Shown here: positions 1 through 7,625 of the stretch, piece by piece
Layout: the number at the start of each line of letters is the position of its first letter
Numbering within the stretch: the stretch's first letter is position 1
Origin: Candidatus Zixiibacteriota bacterium
GTDB lineage: Bacteria > Zixibacteria > MSB-5A5 > GN15 > FEB-12
Assembly: GCA_029860345.1 (NCBI GenBank)
Contig: JAOUBJ010000010.1
Span: forward strand, 1-64,000
DNA length: 64,000 nt
Direction: 5' to 3'
Program-made: the position numbers and the translations under genes
Notes under the pieces: generated by a model
Database searches by the model: none
What the model was told of the DNA's origin: nothing
The model's input: the letters and a program-made list of their open reading frames with translations, nothing else

Positions 1-42
1 AGGTAATCTTGCTTGGAATCTCCACCCATAATCGCGTCTCCT

Positions 43-119
43 TTCGGTAACATCAATTATGAGTCAACGTATCATTCGACCCTGACAATTCCCGGCACTT
101 CGGTAACATTAATTGTGAG
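43..119. repeat. Pair of 21-bp imperfect direct repeats upstream of pth
   Basis: Two copies at 43-63 and 99-119 share 19 of 21 bases, both beginning TTCGGTAACAT and ending GTGAG or ATGAG. They lie 56 bp apart, start to start, just upstream of the -35 box at 154. A tandem arrangement close to a promoter is what an operator pair would look like, but no known binding motif is recognised. They could also be a remnant of a dispersed repeat. Confidence 0.6.
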
Positions 120-153
120 GCAATTCGGGCTGCAAAACACCCTCCAAAACCGC

Positions 154-182
154 TTGACAGGTGGGGGCGATTTTCCTATACT
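154..182 (+). promoter_or_regulatory. Sigma-70-type promoter for pth
   Basis: TTGACA at 154-159 and TATACT at 177-182 are separated by exactly 17 bp. This is a near-consensus housekeeping promoter. A start site near 189 would leave a leader of about 20 nt before the ATG at 209. Confidence 0.75.
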
Positions 183-208
183 GGCGGGCTGCCGTGGGCA
201 GCGTTGTT

Positions 209-781
209 ATGCTCTCGCTTTTTGTTGGACTGGGAAATATCGGCGCCGCCTACTCAGGCACACGCCACAATGTCGGCTTTGAGGTCGTGCGAAAGGTCGC
301 CATAGCCCTCAAGGCCGTGCTCCAGCCGGCAACTGCCGAGTACGACTGGGCGGTGGCGAGACATGGCGACAACGAGACAGTGTTGATGCTGCCTCGGCTT
401 TACATGAACCGCTCCGGTGCGGCGATTGAGGCTCTTTTACAGAGAAAAGAACTGACCAAATCGCAGATGTTGGTGATAGTCGATGATGTCCACCTACCGT
501 TGGGTCGGTTGCGTTTTAGGCGCGACGGTTCCGACGGCGGTCACAACGGTTTGGCCTCGATTATTGAAACGCTCGAAAGTGAAAACTTTGCCAGATTGCG
601 TTTGGGAATCGGCGCCCCGCCCGATAATATTGACAGAGCCGAGTATGTGCTGAATCGCTTTGAACGCGAGGAGATAGAACCGAAAGAAAAAATGATTACC
701 GCCGCAACCGAGGCGGTCCTGTTTGCCAAAGACCATTGTCTCGACGAGGCAATGACAAAATATAATATTAACCCTGCCTGA
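209..781 (+). CDS. pth: Peptidyl-tRNA hydrolase
   Basis: A 190-residue protein of normal family length. Pth cleaves the ester bond of peptidyl-tRNAs released prematurely from ribosomes, recycling tRNA in the cytoplasm. Seen in the sequence: the N-terminal FVGLGNIG stretch with Asn10, the catalytic GTRHNVGF motif with His20, and VDDVHLPLG followed by GSDGGHNGLASI, all diagnostic. I chose the ATG at 209 because the family motif begins at residue 3 from there; a longer reading from 161 would run back into the promoter at 154-182. It precedes rpsF by 66 bp and is probably transcribed with the ribosomal cluster. Confidence 0.97.
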   Translation: MLSLFVGLGNIGAAYSGTRHNVGFEVVRKVAIALKAVLQPATAEYDWAVARHGDNETVLMLPRLYMNRSGAAIEALLQRKELTKSQMLVIVDDVHLPLGRLRFRRDGSDGGHNGLASIIETLESENFARLRLGIGAPPDNIDRAEYVLNRFEREEIEPKEKMITAATEAVLFAKDHCLDEAMTKYNINPA

Positions 782-847
782 CTTTCTTCACTTTATCCTG
801 AGTCAGGCCGTTTGAACCTTAAACAACGTCCACAGGGAGGATACCTG

Positions 848-1645
848 ATGAGACTGTACGAGACCACATTCATTATTAACCCTCAAACCGACGATGCCAC
901 CATCGACGCACAGGTCAAGGCGGTGACGGATATTATCACCTCATCCGGCGGGAAAATCGTCTATGATAACCTCATGGGCACGCGTCGCATGGCCTACCCG
1001 ATCAAAAAGCTGACTCAGGGCTATTACGCCAATTTCATCTTCGAAGCGCCAAAGACAGTGGTGGCCGGTATTGACCGTCACATGCAACTGAACGAGGCCT
1101 ACCTAAGGCATCTGACTATCGTGTATGAAGGGCAAATCCCCGACAAAGATGCACCCCGAATGGAAGATGATCGTTCCTTTGGACGCCCGCGAGGTGGCTA
1201 CGGTGATCGACCCCATGGCCGCCGCGAAGGCGGACGCGACGGATTCCGCGATAGAGGTCGACCGGAAGGAACCGGCCGCAGACCTGCTGGTACCGAACCT
1301 CAAGAGAGTAAACCGGCGGCCGAACCAGTGGCGAAGGCAACCGACGAATCTGCGACCGAAACCAAGGTTGAAAAACCAGCTACCCCGGAACCGGTTGTAG
1401 CCAAGGAGACGGCCGCCGAAACGCCGCCGCCGGCACCACCGGCGCCGACGCCGGAACCGACACCGGCCCCGACGCCGGAACCGACACCGGCCCCGACGGC
1501 AGAGCCGACTAAGGCAACCGAGCCTGAACCGACCCCCGAACCGGCCGCGGCTGAGCCCAAACCTGAACCACCCATTCCTACCCCACCGGTTGCCCCCGCC
1601 GAAGAGACCGCTACCGAAGAGTATCGTGAGGACGAGGAACTGTAG
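848..1645 (+). CDS. rpsF: Ribosomal protein S6 with long acidic/proline-rich C-terminal extension
   Basis: Residues 1 to about 95 form a normal S6 domain (MRLYETTFIINPQTDD at the start, GTRRMAYPIKK and GYYANFIFEAP inside), a 30S subunit protein that pairs with S18. The protein is 265 residues, whereas S6 is usually 95-140. After the domain comes a basic Arg/Gly-rich segment (about 108-150) and then a low-complexity Pro/Glu/Ala/Thr tail to the end with tandem PTPEPTPAP units (near 1447-1500) and a last acidic EEYREDEEL. The ATG at 848 has an AGGGAGG ribosome binding site at 834-840. The gene order rpsF-ssb-rpsR common in bacteria is altered: no ssb lies before rpsR. The function of the tail is unknown. 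Confidence 0.95.
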   Translation: MRLYETTFIINPQTDDATIDAQVKAVTDIITSSGGKIVYDNLMGTRRMAYPIKKLTQGYYANFIFEAPKTVVAGIDRHMQLNEAYLRHLTIVYEGQIPDKDAPRMEDDRSFGRPRGGYGDRPHGRREGGRDGFRDRGRPEGTGRRPAGTEPQESKPAAEPVAKATDESATETKVEKPATPEPVVAKETAAETPPPAPPAPTPEPTPAPTPEPTPAPTAEPTKATEPEPTPEPAAAEPKPEPPIPTPPVAPAEETATEEYREDEEL

Positions 1646-1732
1646 TGGATCGCTGCAACCGACTGGTTAAACTCCACGGCCGACTCCGGCTGAGCTCCAG
1701 TGCGTGGTGTACGGCCTGGGTGCCAAACCCAT

Positions 1733-1760
1733 GTCACCCTGAGCGCAGTCGAAGGGTGAG
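1733..1760. repeat. Dispersed palindrome of the GAGCGNAGTCGA family
   Basis: The stretch TCACCCTGAGCGCAGTCGAA followed by GGGTGA is an imperfect palindrome in the short gap between rpsF and rpsR. Relatives sit in most non-coding stretches of this window, for example near 16135-16250, 19609-19650, 24531, 38551, 44636, 44780, 55743, 59760, 59885, 60605 and 61026, in both orientations. Confidence 0.75.
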
Positions 1761-1843
1761 CGCGGTCGATGCAAGGGCAGACGAGGACGGCCACATGTGG
1801 TTTCCACTTGTCGCCCACGAAGTAAGTTGAAAGGAATAATGAT

Positions 1844-2077
1844 ATGGCTGAGATGAGAATGAGACGACGGAAGATATGCCGCTATTGTGAAAACAAAATC
1901 GAATATGTGGACTATAAGGACGAGCGATTACTTCGCCGTTTTGTGAACGAACGCGGGAAGATAATCCCCCGCCGCATCTCCGGAAACTGCGCCCGCCACC
2001 AGCGAAAACTGACCGTTGCGGTCAAAAGAGCGCGTATTCTGGCAATACTGGCCTTTGAGAGTGAATCTTATAGGTGA
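1844..2077 (+). CDS. rpsR: Ribosomal protein S18
   Basis: A 77-residue, strongly basic protein. The [22 protein letters not shown] core and the following [15 protein letters not shown] segment are typical of S18, the 30S partner of S6. A CRYC pair near the N-terminus and the CARH pair later could form a zinc site, as in the C+ form of S18. The ribosome binding site is AAAGGAA upstream of the ATG. It sits 198 bp after rpsF, and the next gene probably begins inside its last codons. Confidence 0.96.
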   Translation: MAEMRMRRRKICRYCENKIEYVDYKDERLLRRFVNERGKIIPRRISGNCARHQRKLTVAVKRARILAILAFESESYR

Positions 2078-3116
2078 GAAAGCGGCCCCAACGGTGGCCC
2101 CGCAGGAAACGGTAGAAAACAGCCGACGGAGCACCCATGTTCTGACGGCTGTTCTCTTCCCGATTGTCGTAATCCTGACACATTCGGAATCTGTCGTTCA
2201 GGTGCCTTTTCTGCTGACGCTGCTGATCTCTGTCGTGGCCTACTTTGCCACCATGTATCTATTCTACGGGATAGCTGAGTTGGCTTTCGACCGGCGAACC
2301 AATATGCTTTGGGGCAGCGCCGTTACTGCCTTCATTCTGGGTTTTCTGGTCTCAGGGTTGGCCAATATCTGGCCACTTCTGACGGGATGCAGCATGATGT
2401 TGTTTGGCGGCGTGATTGCCGGTCGTATGATGGCCGACGAAAAGCCGATCGGCCGGGTTTATCTGTTGGCCGGATTTGCCGTCGTCGTTTTTTTCACGGC
2501 CCAGTTCTCCAGTCTATGGGGACCTGTCATGGCGAAGATGACTGAAGATCTGCCGACGATTCTGACCGAGCTGGAGTCTCTGTACAGTTCACTTGGCGCC
2601 AGTGCCGAGACTGCCCAGGACGCCCTGAATCAAAGTGCCAAGATGTTTACGGCACTGACCAGAGTTGTTCCGGCGTTGACTTTGTTGGGAGCGCTCTTGC
2701 AGTTCAGTTTCGGGTTTCTGGCTTTCAGTTACGTAATGGGACGACGTTATCCAGAGAGACGCTTGTGGATACCATTCAGTAACTGGCGGGTGCCGTTTGC
2801 TGTTACCCCGGTTCTGGCTGTGGCCATATTAGCGCGCCTGATGGGTAGTGAGACGGTCCAGTTGGTTTCAGACAATGTCCTGGCCATTCTGGCTGTCTAC
2901 TATTCTATTGCCGGGCTGGCTTTGATCGAGTATTATATGAACAAGTTGAGTCTGTCGCCTCTGTTGAGAATCAGCTTCTACCTGCTGCTGTTCGTGACGC
3001 AGTTCTGGAGCTTTCTGGCGGCGGCGGCTCTGTTTGGAACCCTGATCCTGTTGGGGTTTGTCGATGGTTTCGCCGATTGGCGGAAAAAGGAACCTCAGGC
3101 TACTGAGGCGGTGTAA
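2061..3116 (+). CDS. Polytopic membrane protein, DUF2232-like (YybS family)
   Basis: About 351 residues with roughly eight hydrophobic segments. Predicted membrane protein of the DUF2232/YybS type, a family of unknown role that often lies between rpsR and rplI. The stretch near residue 110 ([19 protein letters not shown]) and a central soluble loop with [20 protein letters not shown] match the general plan of the family. The start is uncertain: GTG at 2061 overlaps the end of rpsR by 17 bp, while GTG at 2094 is an alternative with GGTGAG upstream. A reading from 2016 overlaps rpsR much further and is less likely. It may affect ribosome assembly or division, but this is only from gene neighbourhood. 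Confidence 0.8.
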   Translation: MNLIGEKAAPTVAPQETVENSRRSTHVLTAVLFPIVVILTHSESVVQVPFLLTLLISVVAYFATMYLFYGIAELAFDRRTNMLWGSAVTAFILGFLVSGLANIWPLLTGCSMMLFGGVIAGRMMADEKPIGRVYLLAGFAVVVFFTAQFSSLWGPVMAKMTEDLPTILTELESLYSSLGASAETAQDALNQSAKMFTALTRVVPALTLLGALLQFSFGFLAFSYVMGRRYPERRLWIPFSNWRVPFAVTPVLAVAILARLMGSETVQLVSDNVLAILAVYYSIAGLALIEYYMNKLSLSPLLRISFYLLLFVTQFWSFLAAAALFGTLILLGFVDGFADWRKKEPQATEAV

Positions 3117-3154
3117 ACAAGAGAGTATTTGTGGTTTTATAGGAAGGTCCAACG

Positions 3155-3601
3155 ATGAAAGTAATATTGAGAGAGGATGTCGCTGATATCGGCCAGGCCG
3201 GTCAGACTGTCGAGGTAAAAGACGGCTACGGTCGGAACTACCTGATTCCCCGTAATCTGGCTATTGTGGCCAGCAAAGGGAACCTTAGATCAATCGGCGA
3301 GGTCACCAAGCAGAAAGAACTCCGCGAACGCAAGCTCCGTCGTGAAGCCGAAGTTGTCAAGGAGAAGATAGAGAAGCTGGAGTTGTCGGCCGAAGTGCTG
3401 GTCGGTGAAGAGGACAAGGTGTTCGGATCGGTCACCGTTCACGACATTGTTGAATTGCTGTCCACCGAAGGTATCACCGTACCCAAACATACGGTCAAGC
3501 TGGACGAGCCGATCAAGGTGCTGGGTGTCTACACCGTACCGATCAAGATCGAAAAAGATGTCACGGCCGAGTTGAAACTCTGGGTAGTAAAGAAAACCTG
3601 A
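3155..3601 (+). CDS. rplI: Ribosomal protein L9
   Basis: A 148-residue protein of standard length. The N-terminal MKVILREDVADIGQAGQTVE and GYGRNYLIPRNLA segments are the L9 signature; a long connecting helix rich in Lys/Glu follows (about 50-80), then the C-terminal RNA-binding domain. L9 binds 23S rRNA and protrudes from the 50S subunit, helping keep the reading frame. AGGAAGG at about 3141 is the ribosome binding site. The stop is 2 bp from the next start, so the two genes are almost certainly co-transcribed. Confidence 0.97.
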   Translation: MKVILREDVADIGQAGQTVEVKDGYGRNYLIPRNLAIVASKGNLRSIGEVTKQKELRERKLRREAEVVKEKIEKLELSAEVLVGEEDKVFGSVTVHDIVELLSTEGITVPKHTVKLDEPIKVLGVYTVPIKIEKDVTAELKLWVVKKT

Positions 3602-3603
3602 GT

Positions 3604-4101
3604 ATGAACCTGATCGAAGCGACCGTTGAGGGTCTGGCCATGGATATGACCACCAACTCGCCCGTGGTCATCCTCTCACCCCTTGGGCTGGACAAGGTTT
3701 TACCGATTTGGATCGGTCATGCCGAGGCCTGGGGAATCGCTATGGAACTGTCCGGCATCAGCTCGAAACGCCCGATGACTTACGATTTACTGAAAACCGT
3801 AATCGGCGCTGTGGAGGCCAATGTGGATCGGGTGGAAGTCACCGAGTTGAAGGATCAGACATTCTTCGCCCGCATCCATCTGACCTGCAACGATCACACT
3901 CACCAGATCGATGCACGACCTTCAGACTCAATCGCCCTGGCATTGAAAACCAAGGCGAAGATCTACGTCAATGAGGAACTGTTCAGTCTCTCAGCAGACG
4001 ACCAAACATCCGAGCCGCCGCCGATGCCGACCGATCCGGAGTCCTTACGAGAACGTCTGAAACGGATCAACCCAGAAGATTTCGGGAAATATCAACTCTG
4101 A
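3604..4101 (+). CDS. Bifunctional nuclease family protein (BFN/DUF151)
   Basis: A 165-residue protein. The core runs from EATVEGLAMDMTTNSPVVIL through LPIWIGHAEAWGIAMEL to DARPSDSIALALKTKAKIYV, which are the hallmark blocks of the BFN/DUF151 family. Plant and bacterial members have been reported as nucleases acting on RNA and DNA; the role in bacteria is not settled. The C-terminal 40 residues are Pro/Glu-rich and end with LRERLKRINPEDFGKY, also common in the family. Its stop overlaps the next ATG by one base. Confidence 0.88.
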   Translation: MNLIEATVEGLAMDMTTNSPVVILSPLGLDKVLPIWIGHAEAWGIAMELSGISSKRPMTYDLLKTVIGAVEANVDRVEVTELKDQTFFARIHLTCNDHTHQIDARPSDSIALALKTKAKIYVNEELFSLSADDQTSEPPPMPTDPESLRERLKRINPEDFGKYQL

Positions 4102-5900
4102 TGCAGAAAAAGCTGTGGCCGGCCCTCATTGGTCTCACTTTACTGGTCGCTTACTCGATCGCTCTCTGCGCCGCCGGGATCGAGGACCAAAAGGAAGTGG
4201 TGGCCGAGTACACCAAGGGTCGGCGGCTGATGAGAGAGTCCGACTATTTCGGAGCTTCAAAAGTCTTCCAGCAACTTGAGGGGCGGTTCCCGGACAGTAA
4301 GAATCTTGATCTGTTCGTCCTGCACAGGTCCAAGTGTGACTTCTATCTCGGTGAGTTTGCAAAAGCCGCGGCCGGTTTCAGTTTTTTCTTAAACCGCTTC
4401 GCAGGTTCAGCCGAGACCCCTTATGCTCACTTCTTTCTGGCCAACTGCCAATACCGTCAGGGGCAGGGCGCCGAAGCGGTGCAGAATTATCTCGATGCCT
4501 ACCGACTGTCACAAGACAATCGGCTGGATGACCTGGTGCGCAGATCCATAGAGGCTGCCTTGGCCAATGCCTCTGCGGTCACACTTGATCCCACCTTTCT
4601 GGAGAACATCCCGGAACACAAACGATGCCCTATCGTTCGATCCACGGCACCCTATTTGGCTCAATCAAGCAACCGAGCGGCAGCCGAAAGGCTGCTAACG
4701 GCATGTGGTGAGCAGATGGATCGGTATCAGCGTCGGGTACAAAACTCGTCACCATCCAACGAGACCTTGTCGATACCGATGATGTTGCCGTTCTCCGGTG
4801 AACTTTCAGGATATGGTCAGGAGATTTACAATGGCGCGGTGATTGCGGCCGAACGGTTCCGTCGGGAGTCCGGCCTGCTCATTGAATTGGTGCCCCACGA
4901 TACCAAAGGTGACCCCATGGAGGCAGCGCGGCTGGCCGCCGAATTGTCTCAGGACAGGTCCATCCCGGCTGCTATCGGTCCTCTGACCTCGGATGCCGCT
5001 GCTGTAACCTCGGCCACCTTGGCTTGTCGTGAGCTGCCTTTGGTGATCCCGGCCGCCACCCAGGCGGGGTTGGCTCGTTTGTCAAAGAACACTTTTCAGT
5101 TGTCTCCGAATATCGAGTTACAAGGGCTGATAATGGCTCAGTACGCAGTCGACAGCCTCAAAGCCGACTCAGCGGTCATCGTGACATCGACCGCCGCCGA
5201 TCACTTGCGAATGTCACGCGCGTTTGCCCGGAGGTTTGAGACTCTGGGAGGAGAGGTGGTGGCGGTAGAGTACTATCGATCACGCGACAAAGATTTCGGA
5301 CCGTATTTGCGTGATGTCAAAGCGATGCTGTGGGACCGTCATCCGGATTCCATTTTTTTCACCAACGAGTACGGTGACACTCTCGACCCCGACGGTATCC
5401 CTGTACAAATCGACTGCCTCTACCTGCCCGGCTCACCACAACAACTGAGGCAGTTATTGCCGCAAATACACTTTTACAAAATCGAAGGCGCCTACCTCGG
5501 TAGTGACGGCTGGGCCGACGATGCCATTCTCAGGCTTGGCGACGATGTCACTCGTGGCGCTGTCCTGCCGTCGCCGTTCCTATCGGCCTTTAACTCCGAG
5601 GAATACACTCAGTTTGCCGCCGCCTATGATACTCGGTACGGCATGCAGCCACCCCGCCTGGCAGCCCTTGGATATGATGCTCTCAGGCTGATCTCATTGA
5701 CGATAGCCGAGTCTGCGGGAGACAGGGACAAACTTGTAAAGCGATTGGCTGCAACCCGCGACTTTGTCGGCGCTTCCGGGCGGATCACCTGGTCGGATCA
5801 GCGCGAGAATACAAATATGCCACTCTATCGCATCAGTTCAGGCGTTGCCCAACCGCTAACACCGCCCACAACTGTCGCCGACGAACCACCCATCGAGTGA
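4101..5900 (+). CDS. TPR plus LivK-like periplasmic binding protein
   Basis: 599 residues. A hydrophobic N-terminus (about 5-25) looks like a signal peptide or anchor. Residues about 30-160 contain TPR-like units (YFGASKVFQQLEGRFP, AETPYAHFFLANCQYRQGQ), similar to outer-membrane lipoprotein TPR modules. From about 225 a type I periplasmic-binding fold follows (IPMMLPFSGELSGYGQEIYNGAVIAAE, then PAAIGPLTSDAA and LVIPAATQAG), as in branched-chain amino-acid receptors and the LpoA-like activators of peptidoglycan synthases. With no transporter genes next to it, a LpoA-like or sensory role fits better than nutrient uptake, but this is inference. It begins at an ATG that shares a base with the previous stop. 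Confidence 0.8.
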   Translation: MQKKLWPALIGLTLLVAYSIALCAAGIEDQKEVVAEYTKGRRLMRESDYFGASKVFQQLEGRFPDSKNLDLFVLHRSKCDFYLGEFAKAAAGFSFFLNRFAGSAETPYAHFFLANCQYRQGQGAEAVQNYLDAYRLSQDNRLDDLVRRSIEAALANASAVTLDPTFLENIPEHKRCPIVRSTAPYLAQSSNRAAAERLLTACGEQMDRYQRRVQNSSPSNETLSIPMMLPFSGELSGYGQEIYNGAVIAAERFRRESGLLIELVPHDTKGDPMEAARLAAELSQDRSIPAAIGPLTSDAAAVTSATLACRELPLVIPAATQAGLARLSKNTFQLSPNIELQGLIMAQYAVDSLKADSAVIVTSTAADHLRMSRAFARRFETLGGEVVAVEYYRSRDKDFGPYLRDVKAMLWDRHPDSIFFTNEYGDTLDPDGIPVQIDCLYLPGSPQQLRQLLPQIHFYKIEGAYLGSDGWADDAILRLGDDVTRGAVLPSPFLSAFNSEEYTQFAAAYDTRYGMQPPRLAALGYDALRLISLTIAESAGDRDKLVKRLAATRDFVGASGRITWSDQRENTNMPLYRISSGVAQPLTPPTTVADEPPIE

Positions 5901-5911
5901 TGCGGCAAGCA

Positions 5912-5939
5912 TTGCTTTTTATCTCAGATAGATTATATT
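5912..5939 (+). promoter_or_regulatory. Putative sigma-70 promoter before the 5985 gene cluster
   Basis: TTGCTT at 5912-5917 and TATATT at 5934-5939 with a 16-bp spacer. It lies just after the stop of the LivK-like gene and about 45 bp before the next start. Confidence 0.5.
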
Positions 5940-5984
5940 CAACGCACATTAAAGGACCCACGTTAATGACCAAAGGGTACGACT

Positions 5985-6185
5985 ATGGATGACAAGAAAG
6001 TCGCTTTGAGAATGGTGATCGACGGTAAGGAACGCGAGGTATCTTATGAAGAACTTGCCCTGTCCAACAACCTCGCCCAGGAAGCGCTGGTCAGACTCCT
6101 GATTGAGAAAAAACTGTTTGAGCCCAAGGAACTTATTGACATCATGGAGAAGGTCAAGAAAGAACGGTACCGACAGGCCGAGTAG
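5985..6185 (+). CDS. Small hypothetical protein (66 aa)
   Basis: A 66-residue charged protein with no recognised family. It appears all alpha-helical: the first third (MDDKKVALRMVIDGKEREVS) could be a small beta-hairpin, then SYEELALSNNLAQEALVRLL and a Lys/Glu-rich last helix. The ATG has an AAAGGG stretch upstream. It is followed 7 bp later by a membrane protein gene, and the three small genes 5985-7175 look like one unit. No function can be assigned. Confidence 0.7.
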   Translation: MDDKKVALRMVIDGKEREVSYEELALSNNLAQEALVRLLIEKKLFEPKELIDIMEKVKKERYRQAE

Positions 6186-6192
6186 GAGTGTC

Positions 6193-6714
6193 ATGGCCGA
6201 CCCCCAACCGAACGCTGATAATTCTCAGAAGTGTGGCGCATCAGCGTCGACCCAGCTCACACCAAACGAGCAGGGCGACTCACTTCAGTGGCGTTGCCAC
6301 CCGGTCAAACGTCGACTGTCGGTATCCTTCGCGGTGTCGTTGTTCATTATCATAGTGGCCATGGCTGTATTCTACAGCACCGATTCCAGAGTCTTCACGG
6401 TGTTGGCCCTGGTGGTTATGCTCGGCTCTCTGGCCAAGTTCTACTTTCCAACAAGCTATCGACTAACCGCCGAAAATGTAACCGTCAAAACGACCACTAC
6501 AACGATCAGTAAACCATGGTCGCAGTATCGCAGTTTCTATCCCGACAAGAACGGCCTTCTGCTCTCGCCGTTTGCCGAACCCTCAAGGCTTGAAAACTTC
6601 CGGGGGCTTTATCTGATGTTCTCGGGCAATCGGGACGAAGTTATAGCCTTTGTGCGCGACCATATCGGAAAACCACCGCAGTCGAAAACTTCCGCAGGTG
6701 AACAGCAGACATGA
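6193..6714 (+). CDS. Two-TM membrane protein with a PH-like cytoplasmic domain
   Basis: 173 residues from the ATG at 6193, chosen because GGAG lies 5 bp upstream; a longer reading from 6103 would overlap the preceding gene. After a polar N-terminus come two hydrophobic segments (LSVSFAVSLFIIIVAMAVFY and VFTVLALVVMLGSLAKFYF) and then a beta-rich part (SYRLTAENVTVKTTTTTISK, WSQYRSFYPDKNGLLL, LYLMFSGNRDEVIAFVRDHI). This order resembles bacterial PH-domain (YcxB/bPH) proteins, of unknown role. It overlaps the next gene by 4 bp (ATGA). Confidence 0.65.
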   Translation: MADPQPNADNSQKCGASASTQLTPNEQGDSLQWRCHPVKRRLSVSFAVSLFIIIVAMAVFYSTDSRVFTVLALVVMLGSLAKFYFPTSYRLTAENVTVKTTTTTISKPWSQYRSFYPDKNGLLLSPFAEPSRLENFRGLYLMFSGNRDEVIAFVRDHIGKPPQSKTSAGEQQT

Positions 6715-7175
6715 GTTTCTTTAAGTCCAACCGGCAACTGCCCGATCCGGAAAAGCCGGCATTGCCCGCCGAGGAGGATGCCGTACTGGAGAAGCTGGCC
6801 CAAAAAGTTGTCGCATGGAAGATGACGGTCCCGGCTATACTGGCGCTTGAATCGGTAAAGCCGCTAAATTTTATCGGTTCACAGGCGATGGTCTTCTTCG
6901 AGCCGATCATTCAGTCGGTGTTTAGTATCAAGGATTACGACACTCTCCGATGTGCTTTGGAGAAACGCGAAACGATCGAAATCCTGTTGTTGAAAATTGA
7001 GGCTCACGACGTAGTCGCCCAGGCTCGAGAGAAGCGCATCAAGAAGTTCATGAAAGCCGAGCGGAAGAACTGGAGATGGTACCAGCGTTATCTGGGTGTC
7101 TTCGTACCTAAGACCATTGTACCCGACGACGTTCTTGATCCTCCTGAAAAGAATTCCGACACAGCCACAAGTTAA
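6711..7175 (+). CDS. Hypothetical protein (154 aa)
   Basis: 154 residues, no recognised family. A central amphipathic stretch (VVAWKMTVPAILALESVKPL, then FIGSQAMVFFEPIIQSVF) could associate with the membrane, followed by charged helices with AREKRIKKFMKAERKNWRWY. The start overlaps the upstream gene by 4 bp, so translational coupling with the PH-like membrane protein is likely. Function unknown. Confidence 0.65.
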   Translation: MSFFKSNRQLPDPEKPALPAEEDAVLEKLAQKVVAWKMTVPAILALESVKPLNFIGSQAMVFFEPIIQSVFSIKDYDTLRCALEKRETIEILLLKIEAHDVVAQAREKRIKKFMKAERKNWRWYQRYLGVFVPKTIVPDDVLDPPEKNSDTATS

Positions 7176-7184
7176 GTCACGACT

Positions 7185-7218
7185 GGGTGGCCCGGACTTC
7201 AGTCCGTGTTTCGATGAT
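7185..7218 (+). repeat. Degenerate REP (RAYT-associated family)
   Basis: Begins GGGTGGCCCGGAC and continues with GTCCG and GTTTC; it is a mutated relative of the REPs at 18873, 19553 and 26537. The CCCGGACG stem is damaged (ACTTCAGT in place of ACGTTCGT). Confidence 0.55.
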
Positions 7219-7248
7219 TTGTGCCCGCGTGATCTTCAGATGGCGCGG

Positions 7249-7525
7249 GAATGACAGCCCGGTGTCCGGACGTTTTGTGCGTGGTGTACGTCCTCGTGCG
7301 CCACGTCAGGATTGCCCAGACGTTCTTCTGCTGGGTGGCACCCTCAAACCCGGTTTGGGGGTGGCTCTTGTCTTCTCCGTCCCAGACAAGGTTTGAGACG
7401 GCCACTCGGCGGCATGACAGAGATGCCGCTCTACTAAGAAAAGATGGATTCCCGCCTTCGCAGGAATGACAGCCCGGTGTCCGGACGTTTTGTGCGTAGT
7501 GCACACCCCTGTGCGCCACGTCACG
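7249..7525 (+). repeat. Two 62-bp imperfect direct repeats
   Basis: Copies at 7249-7310 and 7464-7525 share GAATGACAGCCCGGTGTCCG, then GACGTTTTGTGCGT, and end GTGCGCCACGTCA. A shorter relative lies in reverse orientation near 26491-26535. Confidence 0.7.
7333..7407 (+). repeat. Compound palindrome, outer stem with two inner hairpins
   Basis: Starts GGGTGGCACCCTCAAA and ends with GTTTGAGACGGCCACT. Outer GGGTGGC pairs with GCCAC(C/T)C, CACCCTCAAAC pairs with GTTTGGGGGTG, and CGTC..AAAC-type halves pair around AAGG. Full relatives: 18778-18852 and 60666-60745; half-copies: 15772-15802 and 15896-15927. Confidence 0.7.
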
Positions 7526-7595
7526 TCTGCCCGGTCAAAGCGGCGGGTTCACGCCGCGGCGCGCAGGCGAAGATGGACCCGCCAAACTTTGCGAG

Positions 7596-7624
7596 GCGCG
7601 AAGCGCAAAAAAGTGATTTATCAC
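7596..7624 (-). terminator. Mini-hairpin pair at the stop of the DUF4340 gene
   Basis: On the plus strand: GCGCGAAGCGC (7596-7606), an A-run, then GTGATTTATCAC (7613-7624). Read on the minus strand, a 5-bp stem GTGAT-AA-ATCAC lies 1 bp after the stop codon and is followed by TTTTTT, a terminator-like layout, then a second small hairpin. The same arrangement recurs at 16208, 19692, 59949 and elsewhere. Confidence 0.55.
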
Positions 7625-7625
7625 C

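Larger units (their letters stand above)
7176..7625. other. Non-coding repeat region between convergent genes
   Basis: This 450-bp stretch lies between convergent genes and is almost entirely repeats: a degenerate REP (7185-7218), two 62-bp imperfect direct repeats (7249-7310, 7464-7525), a compound palindrome (7333-7407), a short ATTCC-N10-GGAAT palindrome (7448-7467, the layout of neisserial dRS3) and a mini-hairpin pair (7596-7624). Short open frames here consist of repeat sequence and are not believed. Confidence 0.8.
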
